This document shows, piece after piece, positions 12,070-24,897 of a stretch of 64,000 nt of DNA (positions within the stretch are counted from its first letter, which is position 1; every line of letters starts with the position of its first letter). Origin of the DNA: Tachypleus tridentatus (lineage: Eukaryota; Arthropoda; Merostomata; Xiphosura; Limulidae); NCBI RefSeq assembly GCF_004210375.1, contig NC_134837.1, positions 161,055,310 to 161,119,309 of the forward strand, given 5' to 3'. A model generated the notes under the pieces. It was not told where the DNA came from, made no database searches, and saw only the letters and a list, made by a program, of their open reading frames with translations. The translations under genes and the position numbers were made by a program.

Positions 12070-12330
12070 GTTTGGTTTGAATTTCGTAAAGTTACAAGAT
12101 TACTATTTGTGCTAGTCGTTCCTAATTTAGCAGTGAAAGACTACAAGGAAAGCAGCTAGTCACCATCACCCACCGCCAGCTCTTGCGCTACTCTTTTACC
12201 AACGAATAGTGGAATTGACCGTTATAATATAAATTCCTCACGGCTGAAAAATGAGAATGTTTAATAGGATGGGAATTCGAACCCACGAGTCTCAGAGTCA
12301 AGCACAGTAGCCATCTGATCTTGCGGGAGC
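12070..12330 (-). mobile_element. SINE family A copy
   Basis: The antisense body (CAGCTAGTCACCATCACCCA, then CTACTCTTTTACCAACGAAT) is well kept. The head at 12260-12330 is strongly diverged. No clear flanking duplication, so probably old. Confidence 0.82.
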
Positions 12331-12920
12331 CACATCAAAGACATCCCATTGTATAGCTTTATGTTTAACAAGACAATCAAGCTTATCATATGAGTTTAAC
12401 TAAACGTATGCTTATAAATGTGTTACTCAAGTACGACCTGGCAATGCTATTTATGACTCATCGTATTGATATATCTGTTTTTGTATGGCACTTACTATTT
12501 TATATTATTTTGTTCCAACAAATGTTGTCGTAACATCAGTTTCAAATTTACCTTTCGTTATCCTTAAATTTGACTAGGAAAATAAAGAAATCAAAAACAA
12601 TATAAAATTGTTAATACTTGTAATTTCTGTTTGATTTTATTGTGCATTTAACACAATTGCTTTATTTCTAAATACACACAACATATTTTATCTTCATATG
12701 TCTTACAGCTTTAAAGCTATATAACTTGAGCCTAGTTTACTACATGCTAGGATTGTTAAATTTTAATGTCGCTGGCTCAATTGTGGTTGTCCACTTTTCA
12801 GAAAAAATTACAGACTGAACTACCTGCTTTCTCTTCACTACCATGAATCGAACCCAGGATTTTAGTATTTTAAGGTGTATTTTATAATAAGATGTTAATG
12901 TTTTATTATTCACCAAATAA

Positions 12921-13185
12921 TTGGGCCCGGCATGGCCAGGTGGTTAAGGCACTCATCTCGTAATCTGTAGTTCGCTGGTTCGAATTCCCATCACACGAAA
13001 CATGCTCATCCTTTCAGACGTGGGGGCATTGTAATGTACGGTCAATCCCATTATTTGTTGGTAAAAGAATAACCAAAGAGTTGGCAATGGGTGGTGATGA
13101 TTAACTGCCTTCTCTCGAGTTTTACAGTGCTAAATTAGGAACGGCTAGTGCGGATAGCTCTCGTGTAGCTTTGCGCAAAATTCAA
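12921..13185 (+). mobile_element. SINE family A copy with 9-bp TSD
   Basis: Starts TTGGGCCCGGCATGGCCAGG and ends in GCGCAAAATTCAA. ACCAAATAA occurs at 12912-12920 and 13186-13194 and marks the exact insertion. Confidence 0.95.
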
Positions 13186-13479
13186 ACCAAATAACTGATA
13201 AATATAATTTAAAGACGTTTAATAGCAACAAATTGTGACCATATTTTTCACTAGAAAGTCATTCTTTAAATTTAACTTTTAGCCACTTTCTGTACCATTA
13301 GTCTGTTTTACTTCCCACGAGAAAAATTACTCGTTTCTGTCCAGTGAAAGCTAATATTGAATTTCTGAAAATTAAAAGTGGTTTTGTTACTTTTTATTCA
13401 CAAAAAGTCGTTATGATGCACAGATATATTAAGGATGATGCCTCAGAGCCTTAGAAGAAATTCAAAGGGTTTATAACAC

Positions 13480-13555
13480 TAACAATTGGGTTTTGATACC
13501 GAGGTTGACAGAGTACAGATAGCCCATTGTGTAATTTTGTGCTCAATAACAAACA
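13480..13555 (+). mobile_element. SINE family B 3' fragment
   Basis: Contains the B box-like GGGTTTTGATACC and the tail AGATAGCCCATTGTGTAATTTTGTGC. The tRNA-like 5' half is missing. Confidence 0.7.
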
Positions 13556-13730
13556 TATAGTTCATTCTGACTCTTAATATAACAATTGGTATTATAATAT
13601 ATTCGTAAACTGTTTCAATCGTAAACGAAAGATATTTTATTATAATTGAAAAAAAAATTGTTTTACACAAGTTTCTAATATAATTGGTGTTAATGGGCGT
13701 TCAAAATAAAAACAAGATTAGAACTATGCA

Positions 13731-14019
13731 GGGTCCAGCATGCCTATGTGGTTGAGACACTGGACACGTAATCTGAGGGTCGCAGGTTCGAATCCCCGTC
13801 GCACCAAACATGCTCACCCTTTCAGCCTTAGGGGCATTATAATGTGACGGTTAACCTCACTATTCGATTGGTAAAAGAGTAGCCCAAGATTTGGTGGTGG
13901 GTGATGATGACTAGCTGCCTTCCCTCTAGTCTTACATTGCTAAATTAGGGACGGCTAGCGCAGATAGCTCTCGTGTAGCTTTGCGCAAAATTAAAAAACA
14001 AAACATACAAACAAACAAA
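13731..14019 (+). mobile_element. SINE family A copy
   Basis: Full head to tail, ending in an A-rich ATTAAAAAACAAAACATACAA run. No clear TSD was found. It lies about 1 kb upstream of the Kv4 start codon. Confidence 0.93.
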
Positions 14020-14599
14020 GCACATATTTCACTCCTGTGACAAGTAAGTCATAACAAGGGAAGTATTAAGGAACATACTATTACAGAATAGCAAAATGAA
14101 GTTTAAATTCATCTATATTTAAAATCTAATTGCAGTGAAAGTTCGCTTTCGTTATAATATAAATCGCAAATATTACAAAAACCCGTTTATATTTTCTTCT
14201 TTGAGATCATCACAGACATATTAAACTTTGATATAAATTATTTATAAAACTCTTTATAAGGATTCGTGAATATGAATATTAACAATACTCATGGGAGTAT
14301 TCTGAAAAGAAGAAGAAGAAATAATTGAAAATAAATAAAAATAAGCAGCTAATAAAACGAAAGAATGCGCATGCCTTAACTTACGGCTATTAGAAACGGC
14401 TTGTCTTGACGTAGCTGTAACTATGGCGATTACCAGGGCTGAAAGATGTGGCATGTTCATTGTAGAAAATTAAATACATTGTTAGTTCTTTTTCACAGTA
14501 TGAACAATCCATTGTAAATATTTGTTACACAAACTTAACAGTTCTTTAGTTGTTGTTTTCTTTCTTTTTGCATCAGAATACTTGAATCAACCATGAATA
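14020..14599. other. Unannotated upstream DNA
   Basis: AT-rich. A 68-codon ORF on the minus strand (14254-14460) has no recognised motif. It may contain distal regulatory sequence of the channel gene but nothing specific is visible. Confidence 0.35.
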
Positions 14600-15053
14600 A
14601 AATGTTTGGAAGTTTATATCCACGTGATTCTTAAATCGAGTCTAGAAACAGCTGCGCACCTAAACCTTGGCGTGTTCAGGTAGTACAAGCAGACGTACTC
14701 GTGTTAGTTAAGTTTTATCGTCATAATGTCGGTAACAGCAAGTGTGTGTTTTTGGCGTAACTAGATGCCGCAGTTTTCCCGATCAGGAGAATCAAAATAG
14801 GTGTCTTTTTAATCTTCGTTATACTGAAACTGAACAATGAGAGCGATTTATTGGTTAAATTAGGTGATTAGTGATATCCTTCGTATGATTACCTAAAACC
14901 TGGCCGTCACGAGAGAAAACTGTGGTCTCAGTCACGACTCAATCGTTTCTTCTGATGCGCGTGCGTGTTGTAGTGTTTGTGTTTCCAGGAACCTACTGTC
15001 AGAAAACTCGAGATCACAAACGGCGGACATCATCTGGGTGATACGGGGGAATC
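14600..15053 (+). promoter_or_regulatory. Probable promoter/5' UTR of the Kv4 gene
   Basis: Base composition becomes less AT-rich here and no repeat is present. An in-frame TGA at 15039-15041 lies 15 nt upstream of the ATG, so the coding region cannot start earlier. The ATG context has A at -3 and G at +4, a good animal initiation context. No TATA box or transcription start can be fixed by eye. Confidence 0.5.
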
Positions 15054-16168
15054 ATGGCTTCTGTCGCCGCGTGGCTTCCCTTCGCCCGAGCTGCTGCTAT
15101 CGGTTGGGTACCCATCGCTAACAACCCGCTACCAGCCCCGCCAATAACAAAGAATAAATCCAAAAGAGAAGATGAAAAATTTATCATTAATGTTAGCGGG
15201 CGGAGGTTTGAAACTTGGAGGAATACGGTAGAAAAATATTCCGACACTCTGCTCGGTTCTAACGAGAGAGAGTTTTTTTTCGACGAAGATAGCCAAGAGT
15301 ATTTTTTTGATCGTGATCCGGAGATGTTTCGACACGTTTTAAACTATTATCGCACAGGTAAGCTCCATTTTCCTAAACACGAGTGTCTCATGGCTTATGA
15401 TGAAGAGTTGGCTTTTTTTGGCATCATCCCAGATGTCATTGGGGATTGTTGTTACGAAGATTACAGAGACAAGAAGAGGGAAAACACAGAGAGAATTATG
15501 GATGATAAACTGTCAGAAGCCAATGAACCTAACGATACATCTAATTATACAATTCGAGAGAAAATGTGGAGAGCGTTTGAGAACCCCCATACCAGCACAG
15601 CGGCTCTAGTGTTTTACTATGTAACCGGGTTTTTCATTGCTGTGTCGGTAATGGCGAATGTTGTAGAGACAATTCCATGTGGCAAGCAATTTTACACAAA
15701 TGAAAGCATCTCTTGTGGAGAGATGTACAAAACAGCATTTTTCTGTTTGGACACCGCCTGTGTTATGATATTCACAGCTGAATACCTGTTACGTTTGTAC
15801 GCTGCTCCGAACAGATGTTACTTCATGAGAAGCGTTATGTCTATTATTGACGTGGTTGCTATATTGCCCTATTACATTAGTCTGGGAATGACTGACAATG
15901 AGGACCTATCAGGAGCCTTCGTAACTTTGAGAGTGTTTCGGGTATTCCGTATCTTCAAGTTTTCCAGACACTCACAGGGACTGCGTATTCTGGGCTATAC
16001 TTTGAAAAGCTGTGCTTCTGAACTTGGCTTTCTTGTGTTCTCTCTTGCTATGGCCATAATCATATTTGCCACGGTAATGTTTTATGCTGAGAAAAATGTA
16101 ACAGGTACGAATTTTACCAGCATCCCGTCTGCTTTTTGGTACACTATTGTTACTATGACTACTCTTGG
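15054..16168 (+). CDS. Shal: Shal-type (Kv4/KCND) voltage-gated K+ channel, first coding exon
   Basis: Encodes residues 1-372 of an A-type potassium channel subunit of the plasma membrane. The N-terminus ([18 protein letters not shown]) is the Kv4 segment bound by KChIP-type partners. The T1 tetramerisation domain spans about 41-140 and has the non-Shaker zinc site H105, C111, C132, C133 (HX5CX20CC). S1 is about 183-205, S2 225-247 and S3 258-277. S4 is about 288-312, with R293, R296, R299, K302 and R305 as gating charges. S5 is about 323-345 and the pore helix 357-370. The exon stops at TLG, just before the YGD of the selectivity filter, and the last Gly codon is split by a GTAAGT donor (phase 2). 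S6 and the C-terminus must come from later exons that I could not find here. No stop or frameshift interrupts it, unlike everything else in the window. Confidence 0.97.
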
Positions 16169-16174
16169 GTAAGT
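16169..16174 (+). other. Splice donor of Kv4 exon 1
   Basis: ACTCTTGG followed by GTAAGT is a consensus 5' splice site. It falls within the TLG/YGD filter sequence. Reading on reaches a TAA immediately (16170-16172), so splicing is required for a channel. Confidence 0.93.
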
Positions 16175-18751
16175 AACTGAAACTTACTTTCATTGAAATA
16201 GTAAATAAGGAGTATATCATCCTAAAATTTCTCAGTATTTTCAGTTCTGTATTTTACTCTGTACTTGATTTAATTTAGCCAACGTTATCAGTGTTAGTGA
16301 TACCATTTTTTTTCTTTTGTCGGTAAGTACATTTCTGTCTTTACATATTAGGTGATTTCAAAATGTCTGTTTTCCTAATAGCATTTGTTATTCTTTCACC
16401 CCAAGTTAAGTATCGTATACCCTAAAATTCTTGTTCCATTGGCGTGTTTAATATGCAGGATGAGATTTGTCTTCTTGTAACATTGATTTATTAAATATCC
16501 TATGCTTTTTTAGTAAACGAAGTATGAATAACTGCTTTAGCAAATGTGTGTGAGCTAATGAGCAATCATTTAGTTTGTTATAAAAGAGTTATTAGTTAGC
16601 TACAATCATAAGTGCTTTGTTCTGTCAGGTACGATTAGTTAACTAAGCACAAATACTTCGTTTTGTATTATTTCACACAGATTTGAAAACGTATTTAAAA
16701 ATTATTAAACAGTAAATTAGACTATACACATATCCAGTTTCAATCATATGGCTTGGTTGGTTCATACATACATATTTCTTCTCACTTGTTTCCTCTTATG
16801 ACAAGTGACCTGTTTATAAAGTGTTTTATATTTGGCAGACGTGAATTTCTAAAAGTTGTTTACCAAAACACTTTTCGGTGTTAAATAATCAAACAGGAAG
16901 TAGAAGACTAGAATATACGTATAAAAGTTGATACATGGCCAGTAAACGAATTACATTTTCAATACAAACCGCATTTGACTTGTTCATTTGTTTTATATAG
17001 TACATATATAGCATATTTGTCTCAATACGAAACAGTTCTCGAAAAAAGAAAGGAAAAATAAACAGTAGATGATTACAATTACCTGTAAACGCTCATGAGT
17101 AAACCTTTTATTTAAAAACTACCGGAAAGATGAAATGAAACATAGAAAACACAACTGTGTAAAGTAGATTGTCGCGCTTTGTGCCCTGCACGGAGCTACT
17201 TTTAACTGCCGTGTCCATAAACGGCGGAACCCAGATGCACTTAGGCACTTGCCTCCAATTTTGAACTGGTATGGAAGTTTCCCTTTAAATGGGAAATAGT
17301 GAGTTGTGTATAATTTTCATAGAAAGTGACTATTGCAGTGGTAAATTCATTGAGCAGGGTTAACAGGGGGGATCGTGCCCCCCAATGCTCGTTTTTCTCC
17401 CAAATTCAAATATTCTTAGTTGCCGCTACTTCTCAACTCTACTTCTTGACATAACGTTTTGTGTAACTGTAAATGTCTTCATGTAGTTTTGATGCACGAG
17501 CCTTCAAGTGTGCCGAAAAGTTATTCTAAATTAATCTTTCAAAAAATAACATTTTAACAATAACATTACTGCTGTGCTTACCTTAAAGGCTATGATTGTG
17601 TGTTCATGACAATATCTTGCTTAGAAATTGTCTAACGGTTTGAAGGTGATACGAATTTAACACGATATTTCTCTGTTTTTTTGTGATATGATAATGTGTT
17701 GGTGATAACAATTACACTATCATTTGCAAAAGAATATGACACTGCTTGTAACCCGATTTGTCCATAAGAGTAAAATACTGTGATTGTGGTAAAACGTATA
17801 CTGTATGAATTTTCTAAAACTTATTTGTTCGTTTTTAAGTAAAAAGCTACATCATTGGCTATCTTTGCTCTGCCAACCATGTGAATAAAAAACCCTACTT
17901 TTATACAAGACTAAAATGCTGTGATTATGTTAAATTTTACACTAGACGATTTGTCTACCAAGAAAATAAATACATACACTATAATTTACAATTCTATGAG
18001 CTTGTATAACTGATACTAACGATAACGATACATCTGAGGTTAGATTAAAAGTATATGATGTATTCAGTTTTAATAAGGATGTGAATCTTTTGATTATTGT
18101 CTCATGTTAAGTTTTGGAATAGAACATTTTGTTTGTAATCAAATATTGATCTCATGATGATACACCTCATACCAATCATTGAACAAATTATTGTACAAAA
18201 AGACGAAAAATTCTACGTTGCTCAGAAAAAAAATATATCACGTGACTAAACCTAAAATTCCTTCCAAAAAAGACAAAGATGAGTGAGCGGTTTTCTAAAC
18301 TTGGTTTTCTTTGACAAACTGATAACGTCTCGTCTCTTTTTTCTGCTTCTTAAAATAAATTTAGGCATCCTTTCTATTGAGAGAAAGAGCGCGTGTCTAA
18401 CATTCGAACACAGTTTAAACTTTTCCAATCGAGTTGAAAAATTAACATTCCGACAGTTGTAAATCAATGTTCTAGGATAAACACTCGAAGGAAATGTTTG
18501 GCAGTGGAACCTTTTAGAAAACACACTTTTTCTAAAAATACACGTTCAGATAAATGTCGAGTGAAAGTCTATGTCTCAGGACAGAGAGGGAACAAGGGAC
18601 GTACATAGCAAAGTACAGACGTATTTTCAAGTATGAACAGAGCTTTTGGAATAGCTGACATTTTCACAGATATTTCAGCTGCAAAGCCACGATAATTTCA
18701 TTATAATTTAATATCAGTGAAATAAAAAATCGTAATACAGTCATGTGGTGA
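16175..18751 (+). other. Start of probable Kv4 intron 1, no gene recognised
   Basis: Mostly AT-rich. A patch that is less AT-rich than its surroundings at 17155-17300 and a short C-rich stretch at 17370-17385 stand out but match nothing I know. The ORF at 18252-18524 (-) has no recognised motif. Confidence 0.5.
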
Positions 18752-18760
18752 CTCTAGATT

Positions 18761-19042
18761 CGGTTTTGGTTTGTTTGTTTTTGAATTTCGCGCAAAGCTA
18801 CTCGAGAGGTATCTGCGCTAGCCATCCCTAATTTAGCAGTGTAAGACTCGAGGAAAGGCAGCTAGTCATCACCACCCACCGCCAACTATTGTGCTACTCT
18901 TTTATCAAGGAATAGTTGGATTGACCGTCACATTATAACACCCCACGGCTTAAAGGGCGAGCATGTTTGGTGTGACAGGGATTCGAATCCCCGACTCTTA
19001 GATTACGAGTCGAGGGCCCTAACCACCTGGCAATGCCAGGCC
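18761..19042 (-). mobile_element. SINE family A copy with 9-bp TSD
   Basis: Complete antisense copy. CTCTAGATT flanks it at 18752-18760 and 19043-19051. The tail stem is intact (GCGCA with TGCGC in sense orientation). Confidence 0.95.
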
Positions 19043-19404
19043 CTCTAGATTTATGTTTCATATATATATAACTTGCTGTAATACTGTCCGTGAATCAGTA
19101 TAGAGATCGAGTGCTGCAAAACATTCTCTTTTATACCTGTTAACGAACGCCTTTACTTTCTATCACCGTTTAATCTTTAGTACATAATATTCACCTGTTG
19201 TCTTTGTTGTGATGACCTGAATGTTCCCACTAAGTTAGGATTTTAGTAAATTATATCCACCTAACTATATCCTTCTCTGATCTGTGTAATGATAGCATTC
19301 ACTTTTCATCTTTGATAAGGTAATCTTAACTTCCCCATATCTTCTAAGTCTTTACTAGATCCCACTTGCTTGCTTTAACCTTCATTGTTGTAATAAAAAT
19401 TCTA

Positions 19405-20205
19405 GTACTACACTGGTTAGGCTTCTAAAACAGTGAACTACTGCAACTGGGACATCAACAAACTTGTATCACACTGGTGAGAACATTAAAACATTTAATG
19501 ACTACAACTGGAACATCAGAAACCTGGTACTACACCTGTCAGAACATTAAAACATTTAATGACTGCGAGTGGGCATCAAAATCTAATACTGCACTGGTCA
19601 GAACTATACAACTGGGACATCACAAAACTTTTACTACCCCAGTTAGAACACTAATACCCTAATAAACTATAGATGTAACATCAACAAACAAGTACTACAC
19701 TAGTTAAGGCACTAAAACAGCTAACAAATACAACTTGTACTAAACCGGTTAGAACACGGAAACAACTAATAAATACAACTTGTACTAAACCAGTTAGAAC
19801 ACGGAAACAGCTAACAAATACAACTTGTACTACACCGGTTAGAACACGGAAACAGCTAATAAATACAACTTGTACTACACCGGTTAGCTCCCTAAAAGAG
19901 TTAAAAATTAGAAATTGGACATCAACAACATGGTATTACACTGATTAGGTTACTAAGACAGTTAATTATTACAACTGGGCATCACAAATCTGGTAATACG
20001 CCTGTTAGAACACTAAAACTGTTAACGACTACAACTAAAACATCAAAATCTGGTGCTACACTGGTTAGAACATTGAAACAGTTAACAACAACTTGAACAT
20101 TAAAAGTCTAGTACTACACCGTCTAAAACTCTAAAACAAGTAAAGAATACAAATAAAATCTCAAAATTATAGTTATATCTCGATAGAACACTAAAAAAAC
20201 GTTAA
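19405..20205. repeat. Degenerate minisatellite, about 60-bp unit with a 45-bp sub-array
   Basis: Units follow the pattern ACAACTGGGACATCAA, then TGGTACTACACTGGTTAGAA, then CACTAAAACAGTTAA, repeated about 12 times with drift. At 19723-19892 a shorter 45-bp version (phase points 19723, 19768, 19813, 19858) is repeated almost exactly. The ORF at 19477-19662 is only the repeat read through. Confidence 0.88.
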
Positions 20206-20431
20206 TAACTGTATTGTCTTTGACAAAATCCCGAAACTGTTACCATCACAACTAGGTTATCTGTACTCTTGTAAGTCAAGCTTCGTCATTTGAACACTGA
20301 CTTGTTGTTAAAATTATCACTTCTACGCTGTTCTCAGAACTCATCTCTGTCATAAGCGACGTCCTTAAAACAAAGCCTCCTTTTTAACAATCGTTGACAT
20401 ATAAACTTTTATAGTAATTATTACAATACTA

Positions 20432-20515
20432 AAATATATATTTTTTTCCATTATCATTATCGGTCCAGGTTTTCAACTTATTATCACAGTAGATAATGTT
20501 TGTAGTAACAGCACC
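20432..20515 (+). repeat. Dispersed repeat, copy 1
   Basis: CCATTATCATTATCGGTCCA and the following TTTTCAACTTATTATCACAG align with 56836-56912. The similarity also extends upstream into an AT run. Family unknown. Confidence 0.6.
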
Positions 20516-20591
20516 CAAATGCGTTGGGAACATTCCGTTTTAGGGCGATGTCGTCTAGTCAGATATCATGGAAAATAATAAAAAATCAAAT

Positions 20592-20641
20592 AAGGCAGTA
20601 GTAGCTGATTGCACTCAGAACATCTCAGCTTCTACTGCCTT
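20592..20641 (+). other. Strong hairpin, 17-bp arms
   Basis: AAGGCAGTAGTAGCTGA at 20592-20608 pairs with TCAGCTTCTACTGCCTT at 20625-20641 with one mismatch across a 16-nt loop. It could be a small-RNA precursor, a miniature element or chance. The stem is somewhat short for a typical pre-miRNA. Confidence 0.55.
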
Positions 20642-20859
20642 TAACTGTATATAACGAACTGTTAGAAAAGCAGTTACCCTTAAATTTCTTGAAGTACAAA
20701 TGAACTTACCTTAATATTTCTATTAATTAAATTTTCAACCTTCACTCTTACAAAAAGATATTAAATAGAACTAAATAAAACTCTACACCTACCATATAAA
20801 GCCCTTACATAGTTCTTCCTCCCAACCTTAAGGTGTTTTTTTAAATGGAGCCTTTTAAT

Positions 20860-20970
20860 ACCACAGCATTATGTTTGCGAACTTACAACGCTAGAATCCT
20901 GATTAAGATGCCTATGGTGAGCAGAGCACGGATAGCCCATGTGTAGCCTTGGGCTTAATTACAAACAAGA
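20860..20970 (+). mobile_element. SINE family B copy, diverged
   Basis: CTTACAACGCTAGAATCC in the head and GAGCACGGATAGCCCATGTG in the tail identify it. The 5' edge is degraded. Confidence 0.75.
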
Positions 20971-22679
20971 ACAACAAAAACTTTAAATGGAAATTATATG
21001 TTATTAATTTCGTAAATAATCGATTAAAGACCTTACACGTTTGTCGATATAAATTAGATATTTCTTTCAATGTATTTTTAAAATAAGGAAATTCAAAAAC
21101 AGTTTTTTATTACCTTGCTTGATTAAGCTGTTTTTAAAAGAAAATATACATACGCACAAATTTTATTTCATGAAATTAATACTAAAAGTACTTTAAAGAA
21201 AAATGGTATTATTACTACGTTAAAAAAGGCTATTAGAAATGGAATATCCTTATAGATTATCCTTGTTTGAATTTACTATTTTTATACGCAATTCCAAAAT
21301 TAAGTAAAAATCTCGTAAATTTCGGGTTTATTACTAATTTTTTATTAAATCTGTTTCATAGTACTTGACAATATTCTAGATGTCTTGTTTAAAAACATAA
21401 AAACACAGTTTTCTTATAACCAGAATAATTAGTTTTGGTCTGTTAAAAATCATTTCTACTCTTAGCATATCACAGCCAGATAAATACATATATAAGTAAT
21501 TAGAACAAATCTCCATCTTTAATACCTGCTTAAACTCACTATTTGAATTTCCTGCAGTAATCATATCATGGAGTATCTCTCATAATACTTTGATTCTACT
21601 CTGTTAGTGTTATTTATTGAGAGCTCAGCATTATCACCTTAAGCTACTTAAAGCTGCAGCACAGGTCTGAAAGCACGAAAATAAGATTACACTACGATAT
21701 TTTGTTGAATATTTTGATAGATAGTAATCGATTACACTTCTAAAAAATATGTAAAAACTCATAAAAGCTTTGAAACGTCTGCGTTAATGAGACCTCTCTA
21801 GTTTACTGATTGTAATGTGTTGCTCTAGACAAAGCTTCACAAGGTATTTTAAACTATAATGAAAACTAAAGGAACAGGTAGTTACCCTGTTTAAATATAA
21901 CGCTACTGTCCTTTCCCGCTTTGATTGTTATTATAGCTCGCCTACTATCACATTTGATTGAAGGCCGTTAAGTATATCTTATAGCGAATAAGAAACGAGT
22001 GTTATATAATTCCAGACAAACATTTATTTAAGTGCGGCGCCCACAATATTTACAAATGACGTATTACTCGCTGAAACTAACTACAAAAACAGTCGTTAGA
22101 CGAGAGAGCCGTGGAACAGGCATATTTTCCCTTTGAAGGATCATGTCTGTTTAGCGTCATCTGCTCTGAATGGCACAGTTAGCATGTACAATCTTTGTTT
22201 GTGTTGCTCTCGCTGTGTTAAACTATAAACCTAAAACTAGAACTATCTATATCCTGATGCTTATTAACAGTGCTAATGAAGTGCTAGGCAAGTAAACACT
22301 GAGACTATGGAGAGCCGATGGTCGTGGTTAGGAGAAAATAATTATTAATAATAATTAAATTGATTATCAGTTATACAACATACAGAAACTCACAGCTAAA
22401 ATATGCCTCTTACAAATTTTTCGATGCAAACCAGAAAAAAATATTTAAAAAATTAGAATCTTTCCAACCAAGGGCCTCTATGATCGATGATCTGTTAGAA
22501 ACAAATACACACACATAATCAGAAAGACAGAAGACGATAACATGAAAAGGATGTTTTATTAAAGATGAAAATAAAAATAATATAAAAACGAAAGACTAGT
22601 TACTATTTAATATACGTTAAGAAATAAAACTTTATTTATTTGCATTGCTCGTGCAACTTCTTTAAATATAATCTTTATA
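20971..22679. other. Intronic/unannotated, nothing recognised
   Basis: AT-rich with no supported gene. Confidence 0.5.
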
Positions 22680-22735
22680 TGGACTCAGCAGATAGCCTGA
22701 TGTTGCTTTGCTATAAATATACACATAAACAAACA
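22680..22735 (+). mobile_element. SINE family C 3' fragment
   Basis: GACTCAGCAGATAGCCTGAT and TTGCTTTGCTATAAATATAC are the family C tail. AGCA and TGCT pair in the tail stem. The head is missing. Confidence 0.65.
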
Positions 22736-24439
22736 TATCTCCTGAACCACTATCTAACATTTCATTATAAACAAGAGGCATCTAAAGAAAATTTAGATAA
22801 TCAATATTTTGAAGAAATCCTGTATAAAATAAAACAAAATTAAAAATATTTAAGACAGTCAAATGTTGTAAAATCTTCACTTGGATGGCAAATATATTTT
22901 GAAAGCGTGGCACTTCTAAAATAAAAGTGTTAAAACGTGTTACTGCCTGAAATTTAAGACGTATTACACATCCATCGTTCAGAACAATACCCTTAACGAT
23001 CATTCTCCAAAATTATTATAAAAACTCCTTAAGTAATATTTACAGATATTCATTTCTATTGTATGAAAAACAATATTTTTAAACAATCATCAGTTATTGA
23101 CTTGTAAACTCCTATGAAACTTTGTTCAACTTTTCATATTTTAGATTTTAATTTCCATAGAATATTTATATAAGTCAGACTACAAAGTAATAATGAAAGT
23201 GGGATTTTGAAACAGTGAGCACAGTAATTTAAAAATATCAGTTTTTTTAAGAGTTGCAAATTACGATTTATCGGTTTATATCAAAATTTCACTTAAATTT
23301 TCTATAAACTAATAGCATGAAGAAATTGTTTTAATGTAATCTACTTGACACCTATCATAACAATCAACATATAAAGGGAACACTTGTTTCTGATCACTGC
23401 ATGGGTAATGGATAATTAACCGACAAATTTACTCTAATGTTTTGCAAGAAGACACGTTTATGAATATAAAACAATTTATTTCTATTGACTGTTTATTCGT
23501 GAAACTCTGCCACAAATTTCATAACAAACACGTTATCACATTTACAATTTAAGTCCCATGTGTAAGTTATCTACACTTCACTATCCGTGGGCGAAAAACA
23601 CTTTAAGTTACAAAGTTTAGATTTTTCTTTGTTTATGTATGTATTAAAGTTATTAGTTTATCAGCTTTTCACAAAAATAACCATGATTTAATCAGGAGAC
23701 ACCCATTAAAATTACATTGTTTGAGAAGCAGCTTCAAACTTCGTGTGGAAAACATTTCGTTCCTATAGAAAACAAGGCGAGTGTTTGGTATTTTCAATCA
23801 AATTGAGCAGTACTCTAGGTGGTATATGCTTAGCCATAACCTACTGCTCATCATAACTAAGACAACCAATCAGCATCACATGGTGCCTACCCAACACTCT
23901 CAACTGAATAGGGAGACTGGCTAAAACTTTTATAACGCATCCGTAGCTGAAAGATCAGAGGCGTTTTGCGGCAATTCTGGACTATAACTTTGGACTTTCT
24001 CATCCGCAGCTCATTAGGCTAGGCCTAGAACAACGAGGAAGGACTGATATACCTGGTTTATAATATATGTGTTGGTTGAAGAACTTTAAGCATTAATTAA
24101 ATGTTATCCCAATGTTTATAACATGGAGACTACTCTGTTAATAAACTTATATCTCAGAAATAGAGTTATTTCAATAATTGTCATGCTTTAAAGAGAACTG
24201 CATGACAGTTACACATTTCAAACTTCGCTTGTTATGATAGCCTAGTAACCTGTATAATGTAGTTAGATAATCTACGTAATCAGTTTAGAAACGTATAAAA
24301 TAACACCCTTTTCATATGTACAGAAAATAAACGCCTAACCACGTTAAATTAAAAAAATCACAAATTTTTGTGGATTCCACATTACGTTGACACTTTCACA
24401 AAGTTTTCACAGCTTTATAGCGATAAAAATCCAGAATTG
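22736..24439. other. Intronic/unannotated, nothing recognised
   Basis: Short ORFs only (for example 22782-23003 -), without motifs. Confidence 0.5.
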
Positions 24440-24609
24440 TTTTGTTTATTTATTTGAATTTTGTGCAAAACTACACAAGTACTATTTGTGTTAACTATCT
24501 TTAATGTTGAAGTGATAGACAAAAAGAGATAGTAGCTAGTCAACACCACCCACCCCTAGCACTTGGGCATCAAACTTAATAATGGGTTTGATCCTCACGC
24601 TTATAACGC
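24440..24609 (-). mobile_element. Older SINE family A copy, split by a younger one
   Basis: A diverged antisense tail and body (TTTGAATTTTGTGCAAAACT, then AGCTAGTCAACACCACCCA) breaks off at CGCTTATAACGC. A possible continuation of its head resumes at about 24910-24985 after the younger insertion. Confidence 0.7.
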
Positions 24610-24621
24610 ATAAAAAAGCTT

Positions 24622-24897
24622 GTTTGTTTTTTAATTTCGCGCAAAGCTACACGAGGACTATCCGCGCTAGCCATCTCTGATTTAGCAGTGCAAGACTAGA
24701 GGGAAGGCAGCTAGTCATCATCACCCACCGCCAACTCTTGGGCTACTCTTTTACCAACGAATAGTGAGATTGACCGAAATATTATAACGCCCCCACGGCT
24801 GAAAGAGCGAGCATGTTCGAGGATATGGGGATTCCAACCCAAGACCCTCAGATTACCGTTCGAACGCCTTAACCCCCATGGCCATGCTGGACCACAT
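24622..24897 (-). mobile_element. SINE family A copy nested in an older SINE
   Basis: Full antisense copy. ATAAAAAAGCTT (24610-24621) and ATAAAAAGCTT (24898-24908) flank it, a TSD with one A-run slip. The ORF at 24711-24974 on the minus strand is only SINE sequence read through. Confidence 0.92.

Noticed and set aside
15014..15335. Minus-strand ORFs opposite the Kv4 start (15014-15247, 15129-15335)
   Set aside because: Shadows of the plus-strand coding exon, with no motif of their own. The same applies to 15397-15609 (+) and 15972-16220 (-).
20592..20641. Calling the hairpin a miR-34 gene
   Set aside because: The similarity is partial, the seed base differs, and the stem is shorter than that of usual precursors.
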